A stretch of 64,000 bases of DNA from JAQBZY01 sp038117205 (GCA_038117205.1 JAYOFL010000001.1:62001-126000), one strand, 5' to 3'; numbered from the stretch's first letter, positions 16,915-25,094 are shown. A program made the numbers and translations. The notes: a model not told the origin generated them from the letters alone.

Positions 16915-18191
16915 CCCTGGTCACCCCTGGTTGGGCCTTTGTCGTCAGCGGGCAGGCCCTGGATCCAGGCCAGCAGCGGCTCGTAAAGGAGGGGCCGGGC
17001 GCGCGACCCGGTCACCATGCCGATATGGCCGGCGTGCACCTCGAGCGTCTCGGCGTCCGGCAAGAGCCGGCCCAAGGGCAGCGCCGTTTCCGGCGGCACG
17101 ATGTAGTCCTCCGTCGGCACGATGACGAGGCTCGGCACATGGATGTCCGCCGGGCGGACCGGCCGGCCGCCGGACCGCCAAGCGCCCTTTGCCGTCACGT
17201 TTTCGACGTACCAGTCCCAAAGGCATTCCCTGGCCGCGGCGGCGACCAGCGGCACGCCGTCGTTGAGCCAGTCCTCGAGGGCGAGAAACTCGTGCGCCGC
17301 CCGGCCGTCGGCGGCGAGACCGGCGAAGCGGCGGTACTTGGCCGCCGTCACCCCGGGATCGAGGCTCGAGAACATGGCCTGCAGCACATCGACCGGCAAC
17401 TGCCCGAACATCCGGATGACGCCTTCGAACCAGGGCCAGGCGGCGCGGACGGAAATCGGCGCCACCGGGCGCGCCGCATGGAAGTCCCAGGGCGTCGCCA
17501 GCAGCGCCTGCGCCCGCACCTTCGCCGGCGCCCGGTGCGTCAGCGCCAGGGCCAGCAGCCCGCCCATGCAGTAGCCGAGGACGACAGGTCTGGCACCGCA
17601 GGCAGCGGCGACGGCATCGCGCATCTTCTCCAGCCGGTCGACGTAGTCGTCGATGGCGAAGGACGTCTCGTCGGGACCGGGACCGTCCCAATCGACCAGG
17701 AACGGCCGCAGGCCACGCGCCGCCAGGAAGCGCATCAGACTCCGGTCTTCCGTCAGATCGAGAACGTAGCAGCGGTTGATCAGGGACGGCACGACCAGGA
17801 CCGGCGCGCCATCGCCGCCGGTCCGATAGTCGAGAAGACGTGTCGTGCCCGACGTCCAAATGGCGGGCGGCTCGGGCGGCCGGGACGGCCGGGGGGCGTC
17901 TTTGAACTTGCCGACGCCGGCGGCGAAATCGTGGAGGCGGGATTGGATTTCGTGCTCGACGGCCTTACGGAAGTCAGCCGGATCGGCGCTTTCGAGCGCC
18001 GCCGCCAGTTTTTCCGCCCGGTTTCGCAGGGGCGGCTTCCAGACGATCGAGCCGTTCCTCAATCCGGGCAAGGCGAGTAAGCAACTCGCGTAGGTCAGGT
18101 TCTGCACCCCCAGGTGCAACGCCAGCGGCCGGGGCGCCATCGGATTGACCATCTGCGCCGCCGCCATGGCCGGGCTTATCGTCTCGAACAT
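16905..18191 (-). CDS. phaC: PHA synthase (class III-like PhaC) alpha/beta-hydrolase
   Basis: 428 residues. The family's N-terminal block is present (APRPLALHLGVQNLTY, then NGSIVWKPPL), followed by VLVVPSLINRCYVLDL, the nucleophile in VLGYCMGGLLALAL (Cys of G-x-C-x-G), an Asp in PTEDYIVPPE and a His in HAGHIGM. This is the Cys-Asp-His triad of PHA synthases. It polymerises 3-hydroxyacyl-CoA on granules. Length is nearer class III (about 360) than class I (about 590). The ATG at 18191 is chosen because GGAGG and AAGGCAGG lie ahead of it; a GTG at 18221 is possible. The first 218 nt overlap the PhaE-like gene in another frame. Confidence 0.88.
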   Translation of the reverse strand: MFETISPAMAAAQMVNPMAPRPLALHLGVQNLTYASCLLALPGLRNGSIVWKPPLRNRAEKLAAALESADPADFRKAVEHEIQSRLHDFAAGVGKFKDAPRPSRPPEPPAIWTSGTTRLLDYRTGGDGAPVLVVPSLINRCYVLDLTEDRSLMRFLAARGLRPFLVDWDGPGPDETSFAIDDYVDRLEKMRDAVAAACGARPVVLGYCMGGLLALALTHRAPAKVRAQALLATPWDFHAARPVAPISVRAAWPWFEGVIRMFGQLPVDVLQAMFSSLDPGVTAAKYRRFAGLAADGRAAHEFLALEDWLNDGVPLVAAAARECLWDWYVENVTAKGAWRSGGRPVRPADIHVPSLVIVPTEDYIVPPETALPLGRLLPDAETLEVHAGHIGMVTGSRARPLLYEPLLAWIQGLPADDKGPTRGDQGTS

Positions 18192-18453
18192 GCTCGCCTG
18201 CCTTCGTGCCTCCAGGGACACCCCCAGGGAAATCCATGGGGACGTTAGTGGGAACGTTCTGCATCGCCTTCGCCATGGCCGCGCCGCCGGCGGCCATCAA
18301 TTCCATGGACCGGGCCATGGTTTCCGCCAGCTTTTCGTCGCCGGCGAGGGCCTTCATCTGCGCTTCCCAGAGATCGACGTAGTCCTTGGCCAGCGCCGCC
18401 AAGTCGCCGCCGGCGCCGGTTCCGCCCTTTTCGCCCTCTTTCCGCTCGCCCAT
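17974..18453 (-). CDS. PhaE-like PHA synthase partner, overlaps phaC out of frame
   Basis: 159 residues. The part before the overlap contains a convincing amphipathic helix (LAALAKDYVDLWEAQMKAL and the following ETMARSMELMAA). The C-terminal part, which lies inside the phaC 5' end in a different frame, reads PDLRELLTRLARIEERLDRL, a heptad coiled coil of the type that closes PhaE/PhaR-synthase subunits, and ends in a basic tail. Class III PHA synthases need a PhaE partner, and the gene starts just upstream of phaC. The ATG at 18453 faces phaR across a 186-bp divergent promoter region. The family assignment is inference; the coding character of both frames is visible. Confidence 0.65.
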   Translation of the reverse strand: MGERKEGEKGGTGAGGDLAALAKDYVDLWEAQMKALAGDEKLAETMARSMELMAAGGAAMAKAMQNVPTNVPMDFPGGVPGGTKAGEHVRDDKPGHGGGADGQSDGAPAAGVAPGGAEPDLRELLTRLARIEERLDRLEAAPAKPGGKTGGGARKRRSG

Positions 18454-18556
18454 GCCGCCCGTCTCGCCAATGCGCCGCCGTACCGTCCGTTCCCCGGCAC
18501 TATAGACCCTGTTCGCGGGCGCGGGAAACCGGCCCCATGCTGCGGGGCAAATTTCA

Positions 18557-18567
18557 TTGCAGTGCAA
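18557..18567. promoter_or_regulatory. TTGCA-N-TGCAA palindrome in the phaE/phaR divergent promoter (candidate PhaR box)
   Basis: TTGCAGTGCAA, an 11-bp inverted repeat, with a related half-site GTGCAGCAAA at 18584-18593. PhaR is known to bind TGC/GCA-rich repeats upstream of phasin and phaR genes and to repress itself. Placement between the divergent phaE-phaC and phaR genes fits autoregulation. Confidence 0.6.
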
Positions 18568-18639
18568 CAAGTTCGGCGCTACGGTGCAGCAAATCCAAAT
18601 ACGGTCCGGAAAAATCGGACTTTTGTATGGGGTGGAAAC

Positions 18640-19269
18640 ATGGCTGAACGCGAAAACGGCAAGGATCAGGACGCGGCGAAAGCCAAGCCGGTCACGATCA
18701 AGAAATACGCCAACCGCCGCCTATACAACACGGCGACATCCAGCTACGTCACCCTCGATAACCTGGCACAGATGGTCAAGGAAGGGACGGAGTTCGCCGT
18801 CTTCGACGCCAAGACCGGCGAGGACATCACCCGCCAGGTCCTGACGCACATCATCGTCGAGGAGGAATCCAAGGGGCAGAACCTGCTGCCGATCAGCTTC
18901 CTCCGCCATCTCATCAGCTTCTACGGCGACAGCCTGCAGGCCGTGGTGCCGAACTATCTCGAGCACACCATGCAGTCGTTCGCGCGCAACCAGGAACAGA
19001 TGCGCCATTACCTGCAGGACGCCTTCGGCGGCTTGAATCCGTTCGGCAATCTCGAGGAATTGAGCAAGCAGAACCTGTCGATGATCGAGAACGCCATGAA
19101 GATGTTCTCGCCGTTCTACGGCCCGAACGGCAGCGCGCAGCCGAACGGCAACGGCGCCAAGCCGGCCGAGCCGACGGCCGCCAAACCGGCCGCCGACGAC
19201 ATCGACGACCTCAAGAACAAGATGCTGGAGATGCAGCGTCAGCTGGACCGGTTGACCGGCAGCAAGTGA
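18640..19269 (+). CDS. phaR: Polyhydroxyalkanoate synthesis regulator PhaR
   Basis: 209 residues. The N-terminal DNA-binding domain is highly conserved (TIKKYANRRLYNTATSSYVT, with LDNLAQMVKEG following), then the PHB_acc domain (ISFLRHLISFYGDSLQAVVPNYLE quoted in part as RHLISFYGDSLQAVVP). The tail is Pro/Ala-rich and ends in a short coiled coil (LKNKMLEMQRQLDRLTGSK). PhaR binds PHA polymer; free PhaR represses phasin and its own gene. Frames open 495 nt further upstream, but the ATG with GGGGTGG ahead begins the conserved protein. It is transcribed away from phaE-phaC. Confidence 0.95.
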   Translation: MAERENGKDQDAAKAKPVTIKKYANRRLYNTATSSYVTLDNLAQMVKEGTEFAVFDAKTGEDITRQVLTHIIVEEESKGQNLLPISFLRHLISFYGDSLQAVVPNYLEHTMQSFARNQEQMRHYLQDAFGGLNPFGNLEELSKQNLSMIENAMKMFSPFYGPNGSAQPNGNGAKPAEPTAAKPAADDIDDLKNKMLEMQRQLDRLTGSK

Positions 19270-19326
19270 TCGGTCGCAGTTGACCGGCCGTATCTGACGG
19301 GCCGCGTCTCACCGGCCCGACGGTCG

Positions 19327-20187
19327 TCAGTTGATTTCCCGAACCACCCGGAACGTCAGCCAGTAGCTTTTGATGTCGGCCGCGTTCTTCTGGCGCGTCG
19401 CCGCGCGCGACATTCGCGAATAGTAGTACCAAGAGCCGCCGCGGATGACGCGGAGCTGGCAATTGCCCTCCGTCCACGCCGACATATCCTTGGGCGCGCC
19501 GTTATAGTTTTCGTGCCAGCAATCCTCGACCCACTCGAAGGCGTTGCCGTTCATGTCGTAGAGGCCCCAGGGATTGGGATCGAAACTGCCGACCGGCGCG
19601 TTGCCGATGCCGCTCCAGGGCGAACCGCATTCGCGGCAATTGACCCGGTTCTGGCCGACGTCGTCGCCGAACCAGTATTCGGTCTTGGTGCCGGCCCTGG
19701 CGGCGTATTCCCACTCGGCCTCGCTCGGCAGGCGGTACTTCTTGCCCGTCGTCTCGCTGAGCCATCTGGCGAAGCCCTGCGCCATGCCGTGATTGATGTT
19801 CATCACCGGCATCCGGTTCTTGCCCCAATTGTGATCGTGCGGCTTGTGCTTGCAGGCCCCGGCCGCCAGGCAGGCGTCCCACTCGGTGTGCAGGATTTCG
19901 AAGCGGCTGATGGCGAACGGCTTCTTGACGCGGATGACGCGGGTCGGAATCTCGTTCTTATCCTTGGGCGAACCCATGACGAAAATGCCCGCCGGCACCA
20001 CCATCATGTCCGGGCAGGTCGGGCAGTCCTTGAAAAGCGTGCCCGGCTTGAGCGGCTGACCGGGTTTTAGCACCGGCACCGGATCGAACACCTTCGGCTT
20101 GATTTCCGCCGGGTAGATGCCCTGTGCCGCGGCCGGCAACGCGGCGGCGGCGAACAACGCGGCAAGCACGAGAATACGCTTCAACAT
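19327..20187 (-). CDS. Secreted formylglycine-generating enzyme-like (SUMF1/FGE-sulfatase) protein
   Basis: 286 residues. Residues 1-22 form a Sec signal peptide (KRILVLAALFAAAALPAAAQ). The rest is an FGE-sulfatase domain: MVVPAGIFVMGSP, YRLPSEAEWEYAARAG, GLYDMNGNAFEWVEDC, RVIRGGSWYY. These mark the fold, but the Cys pair used by true FGE is not clearly placed; extra Cys pairs (CPTCPD, CRECGS) could be disulfides. Many such proteins are non-enzymatic or EgtB-like. An alternative upstream GTG start (20214) would disturb the signal peptide. The start lies 32 nt after the queG stop. Confidence 0.82.
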   Translation of the reverse strand: MLKRILVLAALFAAAALPAAAQGIYPAEIKPKVFDPVPVLKPGQPLKPGTLFKDCPTCPDMMVVPAGIFVMGSPKDKNEIPTRVIRVKKPFAISRFEILHTEWDACLAAGACKHKPHDHNWGKNRMPVMNINHGMAQGFARWLSETTGKKYRLPSEAEWEYAARAGTKTEYWFGDDVGQNRVNCRECGSPWSGIGNAPVGSFDPNPWGLYDMNGNAFEWVEDCWHENYNGAPKDMSAWTEGNCQLRVIRGGSWYYYSRMSRAATRQKNAADIKSYWLTFRVVREIN

Positions 20188-20218
20188 TTTGAAAAGGTGA
20201 GGCGCGGGGCGCACCGGG

Positions 20219-21265
20219 TCAACCCCCGGAGATTTTGCTGACGGCGCGCCTTGCCGCGGCGGCGACCAGCGGCGACGGGTCGTCGAGGAGTGCGCGGGCG
20301 GTATCCGCCAGCGCCGGGTCGCCGGCGTTGCCGATGGCGATCAATACGTTGCGGACGAAACGGTCGCGCCCGGTGCGCTTGATCGGCGAACCGGCGAAGA
20401 GCGCCCGGAAGGCCGCGTCGTCCAGCGCCGCCAGATCGCGCAGCCGGGGCGCCGTCAGTTCGATCCTGGGCTTGAACGCCGGCTCGGACGTCGGCGTCGC
20501 GTACTTGGTCCAGGGGCACACGGCCAGGCAGTCGTCGCAGCCGTAGATGCGGTTGCCCATGGCATCCATCAGCTCTTCGGCGATGTCGCCCTTGTGCTCG
20601 ATGGTGAGATAGGAAACGCAGCGCCGGGGATCGAGTTGATAGGGTGTCGGAAAGGCGTCGGTGGGACAGGCGCGGAGGCAGCGGTCGCAACTGCCGCAAT
20701 GATCCGGCTCAGGCATGTCCGGCACGAGGTCGAGGGTCGTCAGGATTTCTCCCAGGAACAGCCAGGAGCCGAACCGCCGACTCACCAGATTGGTGTGCTT
20801 GCCCTGCCAGCCGATGCCGGCCCGCTGGGCGAGCGGCTTTTCCATCAAAGGCGCGGTGTCGACGAAGACCTTCACCTCCGCCGCATGCGTTTCCGCGATC
20901 CAGCGCGCAAGCCGCTTGAGGCGCTTCTTGATGATGTCGTGGTAGTCCTTGCCGCGCGCATAGACGCTGACGGTGCCGCGTTCGGCGTGCACCAACGTCG
21001 CCAGCGGATCGGCACCGGGTCCGTAATTGACGCCGAGCGCGATGGCGATGCGCGCGGCGGGCATCAGCGCCCGCGCGTCGCCGCGCCGACCGTCGTCGCG
21101 GGCCAGCCAGTCCATGTCGCCGGCGTATCCCTTGCCGACGAAGGCGGCGAGCGCCTTCTGGTCCCTTGCGTCCGCGTCGGCGGCGGCGAAACCGACAGCG
21201 TCGAAGCCGAGCTCTGCCGCCTCGCGCCGGATCGCCTCCTTCAGATCGTTCATATTTTCGGGCAT
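20219..21265 (-). CDS. queG: Epoxyqueuosine reductase, cobalamin-dependent
   Basis: QueG reduces epoxyqueuosine to queuosine in tRNA. 348 residues with the N-terminal cobalamin-binding domain (AVGFAAADAD; ALGVNYGPGADP; YARGKDYHDIIKKRLKRLA), two 4Fe-4S ferredoxin clusters (CGSCDRCLRACPTDAF and CDDCLAVCPWTKYA), and a C-terminal HEAT-like repeat (RFVRNVLIAIGNAGDPALAD). Of two nearby ATGs the upstream one is used here; MNDLKEA four residues on is equally possible. It is divergent from queC with an 83-bp shared promoter region. It requires B12, as do the class II RNR and ethylmalonyl-CoA mutase in this window. Confidence 0.96.
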   Translation of the reverse strand: MPENMNDLKEAIRREAAELGFDAVGFAAADADARDQKALAAFVGKGYAGDMDWLARDDGRRGDARALMPAARIAIALGVNYGPGADPLATLVHAERGTVSVYARGKDYHDIIKKRLKRLARWIAETHAAEVKVFVDTAPLMEKPLAQRAGIGWQGKHTNLVSRRFGSWLFLGEILTTLDLVPDMPEPDHCGSCDRCLRACPTDAFPTPYQLDPRRCVSYLTIEHKGDIAEELMDAMGNRIYGCDDCLAVCPWTKYATPTSEPAFKPRIELTAPRLRDLAALDDAAFRALFAGSPIKRTGRDRFVRNVLIAIGNAGDPALADTARALLDDPSPLVAAAARRAVSKISGG

Positions 21266-21348
21266 CTGCCCCGCCCACTCGTCAACATGGGACGATTGTG
21301 CTAAGCACCGCCCCTCTCGGACAAGGCCAGCGTGACACGGGACGCGAC

Positions 21349-22059
21349 ATGACGGCGAACGGACGGAAAGCGGTGGTGCTCTTGAGCGGCGGGCTCGACT
21401 CGGCGACCGTGCTCGCCATCGCCCGCGACCAAGGCTTCCGCCCCGTCACCCTCACCTTCCGCTACGGACAGCGGCACGCCGCCGAAATCGACGCCGCCGC
21501 CAGGATCGCCGCGGTCGCCGGCGTCGAAAAGCACGCCGTCGTCGACATCGACCTCCGCGCCTTCGGGGGCTCGGCGCTGACCGCCGACATCGACGTCCCG
21601 AAGGACCGCAGCGAAGCCGAAATCGGCGGCGGCATTCCGATCACCTACGTGCCGGCCCGCAACACCATTTTTCTCTCGTTCGCGCTGGCGCTGGCCGAAA
21701 CGTCGGGCGCCTTCGACGTCTTCATCGGCGTCAACGCCCTCGACTATTCCGGCTACCCGGACTGCCGGCCGGAATTCGTGCGCGCCTTCGAGACCGTCAT
21801 GAACCTCGCCACCAAGGCCGGCGTCGAAGGCGCGGCTGGCACCGGGGGGCCGTTCACCCTGCACACCCCGCTCCTGGAGATGACGAAGGCGGATATCGTG
21901 CGGCGCGGCACCGAGCTCGGCGTCGATTACGCCCAGACCCTCAGTTGCTACGACCCGGCGCCGGATGGGAGCCATTGCGGCCATTGCGACGCCTGCCAGC
22001 TTCGCCGGAAGGGGTTCCGCGAGGCCGGCATTGCCGATCCGACGCGATACGCCGGCTGA
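21349..22059 (+). CDS. queC: 7-cyano-7-deazaguanine synthase
   Basis: QueC turns 7-carboxy-7-deazaguanine into preQ0 using ATP and ammonia. 236 residues: the PP-loop LLSGGLDSATVL near the start, RYGQRH, YVPARNTIFLS, NALDYSGYPDCRPEF, and the zinc site at the C-terminus (SCYDPAPDGSHCGHCDACQL). The frame is open 183 nt upstream, but that lies in queG's 5' region. It faces queG; together they are the second queuosine locus, 13 kb from queA-tgt-queF/queE-queD. Confidence 0.96.
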   Translation: MTANGRKAVVLLSGGLDSATVLAIARDQGFRPVTLTFRYGQRHAAEIDAAARIAAVAGVEKHAVVDIDLRAFGGSALTADIDVPKDRSEAEIGGGIPITYVPARNTIFLSFALALAETSGAFDVFIGVNALDYSGYPDCRPEFVRAFETVMNLATKAGVEGAAGTGGPFTLHTPLLEMTKADIVRRGTELGVDYAQTLSCYDPAPDGSHCGHCDACQLRRKGFREAGIADPTRYAG

Positions 22060-22118
22060 GGCGCCGGGCGCCCGCGCGGCGCTCCCGACCCGGGCAACGG
22101 CGGCCCCGCCCGCCAATG

Positions 22119-22150
22119 TCTTTGATTTCCCCCAATTTCTTTGATTTCCC
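22119..22150. promoter_or_regulatory. Two 13-bp direct repeats upstream of the aromatic operon
   Basis: TCTTTGATTTCCC occurs at 22119-22131 and 22138-22150, a 19-bp period. They lie 46-77 nt before the chorismate mutase ATG and are AT-rich islands in GC-rich sequence. A tandem activator or repressor site is possible. Confidence 0.4.
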
Positions 22151-22195
22151 GTTGTCCAGCGATTATCACTGTCCGGCTTTGACGGATGCACGGAA

Positions 22196-23092
22196 ATGAC
22201 CTCGAAGAAACAAGCCCTTGAGAACGTCCGCCGCGAGATCGACGACATCGATCATCAGATCCACGATCTGTTGATGCGTCGTACCGAGATCGTCGAGAAG
22301 GTACGCACGATCAAGGAAGGCGAGAAGGTCAAGATCCGGCCGGCGCGGGAGGCGGAAATCCTCTACCGCCTGACGGCGCGTCATCGCGGCAATTTTCCGA
22401 AGCGCGAGCTCGCCCGCATCTGGCGCGAGATCATCGTCGCCACCCTGGGGTTCGAGGGGCCCTTCTCCATCGCCGTGCTCGATCCGGAAAACGAGCCCGG
22501 CTTCTGGGATCTGGCGCGCGACCAGTACGGTAGCTTCACGCCGATGACGCGGCTGCACTCCGGCCGCGCCGTGGTAGAGGCGGTGAGCTCCGGGCGGGCG
22601 ACGCTGGGCGTCGTGCCGTGGCCGCGCCGCGACGACGAGGATCCCTGGTGGCGCTACATGGTGTCGCCGGCGGACGGCACGCCCAAGGTCATCGCCAAGC
22701 TGCCGTTCATTCCGGGCGCCAACGCGCGCGGCGGGGCGCTGGAAGCCGCCGTCATCTGCCCCTGCGATCAGGAGCCGACCGGCCGCGACCGCTCGTTCCT
22801 GGCCGTCGAGACGGACGACGACATCGGCGCGCGCCGCGTCGAGGAAGCCCTCAACAGCGCCGGCGCGACGGCCGCCTTCGTGCAGCAATGGCACGACCCG
22901 AACCGGCCGCCGGGCTGGACCTATCTGGTCGAGACCATGGGTTTCGTCGATCCCGGCGCAAAGCAGTTCCCGCGCTTCATCGACGCCATCGGCAAGGCCG
23001 GCAAGCGCATCATTCATCTCGGCGGCTACGCGACGCCGCTCGGCGAGCGGGACGTCGCCCCACCCGCGTCAGCGGGAGACGACAAGTCATGA
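22196..23092 (+). CDS. Chorismate mutase (AroQ) fused to a degenerate prephenate dehydratase-like/ACT region
   Basis: 298 residues. Residues ~5-90 are an AroQ chorismate mutase (LENVRREIDDIDHQIHDLL; RTIKEGEKV; RPAREAEILYRL). The next 200 residues line up in outline with prephenate dehydratase plus ACT (YGSFTPMTRL; VEAVSSGRATLGVVPWP; RSFLAVETDDDI; then a short ACT-like end with GWTYLVETMGFVD and LGGYATPL). The TRF catalytic motif of the dehydratase is replaced by RSFLAVE, so dehydratase activity is doubtful. It heads an operon with hisC and tyrA, so the role is in phenylalanine/tyrosine synthesis. The stop overlaps hisC by 4 bp. Confidence 0.8.
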   Translation: MTSKKQALENVRREIDDIDHQIHDLLMRRTEIVEKVRTIKEGEKVKIRPAREAEILYRLTARHRGNFPKRELARIWREIIVATLGFEGPFSIAVLDPENEPGFWDLARDQYGSFTPMTRLHSGRAVVEAVSSGRATLGVVPWPRRDDEDPWWRYMVSPADGTPKVIAKLPFIPGANARGGALEAAVICPCDQEPTGRDRSFLAVETDDDIGARRVEEALNSAGATAAFVQQWHDPNRPPGWTYLVETMGFVDPGAKQFPRFIDAIGKAGKRIIHLGGYATPLGERDVAPPASAGDDKS

Positions 23093-24204
23093 CCGGCATG
23101 CCGACGCCGCGTCCCGGCATCATGGACATCGCGCCTTACGTCGGCGGCGAGTCCGACATCAAGGGTGTCGAGCGCATCATCAAACTGTCGTCCAACGAGG
23201 GCGCGTTCGGGCCGAGCCCGAAGGCCGTCGCCGCCTATCGGGAACTGGCGGACAACATGCACCGCTATCCCGACGGCGGCGCGACGGCGCTCCGCGACGC
23301 CATCGGCGGGCGCTTCGGCCTCGATCCGGCGCGCATCGTCTGCGGCGCCGGCTCCGACGAGCTGATCTCGCTGCTGTGCAAGGCCTATGCGGGCCCCGGC
23401 GACGAGGTGCTGTATTCCCGGCACGGCTTCCTGATGTACCCGATCACGGCGAAAAGCGTCGGCGCGACGCCGGTCACGGCGCCGGAAACCGACCGCACCG
23501 CCGACGTCGACGCGCTGCTCGACGCCGTGACGGCGAAGACGCGCATCCTGTTCCTGGCCAACCCGAACAATCCGACCGGCACCTATCTGCCGGCCGCCGA
23601 AGTGGCGCGGCTGCGCGCCGGGCTTAGGGACGACATCCTGCTCGTCATCGACGCCGCCTATGCTGAGTTCGTCGACGTCGCCGACTACGAACCGGGCGTC
23701 GAGCTGGTCGACGCCGGATCGAACACGGTGATGACGCGGACGTTCTCGAAGATTTACGGGCTCGGCGGGCTCCGCCTCGGCTGGGCCTATTGCCCGGCCA
23801 ACGTCGCCGACGTGCTGAACCGCTTGCGCGGTCCGTTCAACGTCGCGGCGCCGTCCCTCGCCGCCGGCCTCGCCGCCATCGGCGACGAGGCGTTCGAGGA
23901 CATAAGCCGCCAGCACAACATCCGCTGGCGCGACTGGACGCGCGACCGCCTGCAGGAACTCGGCCTCGACGTGACGCCCAGCATCGGCAACTTCCTGCTG
24001 GTCTGCTTCGGCGACGATGCCAGCCGCAACGCCGACGCCGCCGATACGTTCCTGAAGTCGAAGGGCATCATCGTCCGCAAGATGGGCGGCTACGGCTTCC
24101 CGAACTGCCTCCGCATCTCCATCGGCCTCGAGGATGAGATGCGCGCCGTCGTCGCCGCGCTGGCGCAGTTCCTCGGCCGCAACGATCCCGGAGAGGGTGC
24201 ATGA
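23089..24204 (+). CDS. hisC: Histidinol-phosphate aminotransferase family (aromatic/His)
   Basis: 371-residue PLP-dependent class I/II aminotransferase. IKLSSNEGAFGPSPK and the NMHRYPDGGATALRDAI block match HisC; ANPNNPTGTYLP binds PLP; the Schiff-base Lys is in TRTFSKIYGLGGLRLGW. Lying between chorismate mutase and tyrA, it probably also transaminates phenylpyruvate or prephenate; in many alphaproteobacteria the hisC beside tyrA has this double role (known for the family, inferred here). Overlaps both neighbours by 4 bp (ATGA). Confidence 0.92.
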   Translation: MTGMPTPRPGIMDIAPYVGGESDIKGVERIIKLSSNEGAFGPSPKAVAAYRELADNMHRYPDGGATALRDAIGGRFGLDPARIVCGAGSDELISLLCKAYAGPGDEVLYSRHGFLMYPITAKSVGATPVTAPETDRTADVDALLDAVTAKTRILFLANPNNPTGTYLPAAEVARLRAGLRDDILLVIDAAYAEFVDVADYEPGVELVDAGSNTVMTRTFSKIYGLGGLRLGWAYCPANVADVLNRLRGPFNVAAPSLAAGLAAIGDEAFEDISRQHNIRWRDWTRDRLQELGLDVTPSIGNFLLVCFGDDASRNADAADTFLKSKGIIVRKMGGYGFPNCLRISIGLEDEMRAVVAALAQFLGRNDPGEGA

Positions 24205-25085
24205 GCACGCCGCTGTTCGGCCGCGTCGCGCTGATCGGCATCGGCCTGATCGGCTCCTCGCTGGCCAGGCGCATGCGCCAGGACGGTCTCTGCCGCGAAA
24301 TTGCCGTCGCAACACGGCGCACCGAAACCCTGGACCGCGCCCGCGAGCTTGGGCTTTTCGACGTCGGCACCCTGGATGCGGCGGAAGCGGCGGCGGACGC
24401 CGACCTGGTCGTCATCTGCACGCCGATGGGTTCCATCGCCGAGGTCGGCCGGCAGATCGCGCCAGCGCTCAAGCCGGGCGCCATCGTCACCGACGTCGGC
24501 TCGGTCAAGGGACCGGTGCTCCGCGAACTGGCGCCCCTGATGCCGGCGCACGCGCATCTGGTGCCGGGCCATCCGGTCGCCGGCACCGAGCATTCCGGCC
24601 CCGACGCCGGTTTCCCGACGCTGTTCGAGAAGCGCTGGACGATTTTGACTCCCGCCGAAGGCACCGATGCCGACGCCGTCGCGCGCGTCGTCGAGCTATG
24701 GCGGCGCTGCGGCGCCCGTGTCGAAGTAATGGACGCCGGGCACCACGATCAGGTGCTGGCCATTACCTCGCATCTGCCGCACCTCATCGCCTACACCATC
24801 GTCGGCACGGCGACGGAGTTGGGCGAGGACCTGCAAAAGGAAGTGATCCAGTTCTCGGCCAGCGGTTTCCGCGACTTCACACGCATCGCCGCCTCCGATC
24901 CGGTCATGTGGCGCGACATCTTCCTCGCCAACCGGGAAGCGGTGCTGGCCGTGCTCGGCCGCTTCAACGAGGACCTGACGGCGCTGCAACGCGCCATCCG
25001 CCGGGGCGAGGGCGACATCCTGGAAGACCACTTCACCCGCACCCGCGCCATCCGGCGCGGCGTCATCGACGCCGATCAGGCCTGA
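24201..25085 (+). CDS. tyrA: Prephenate/arogenate dehydrogenase
   Basis: 294 residues. Rossmann motif IGIGLIGSSLAR at residues 10-21; VVICTPMGSIAEV; VTDVGSVKG; PGHPVAGTEHSGPDAG carries the active-site His; LPHLIAYTIVGTA is the second conserved His block. It makes 4-hydroxyphenylpyruvate or tyrosine with NAD(P). No ACT domain is present. Start overlaps hisC by 4 bp. Confidence 0.95.
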   Translation: MSTPLFGRVALIGIGLIGSSLARRMRQDGLCREIAVATRRTETLDRARELGLFDVGTLDAAEAAADADLVVICTPMGSIAEVGRQIAPALKPGAIVTDVGSVKGPVLRELAPLMPAHAHLVPGHPVAGTEHSGPDAGFPTLFEKRWTILTPAEGTDADAVARVVELWRRCGARVEVMDAGHHDQVLAITSHLPHLIAYTIVGTATELGEDLQKEVIQFSASGFRDFTRIAASDPVMWRDIFLANREAVLAVLGRFNEDLTALQRAIRRGEGDILEDHFTRTRAIRRGVIDADQA

Positions 25086-25094
25086 GGCCCGGTC

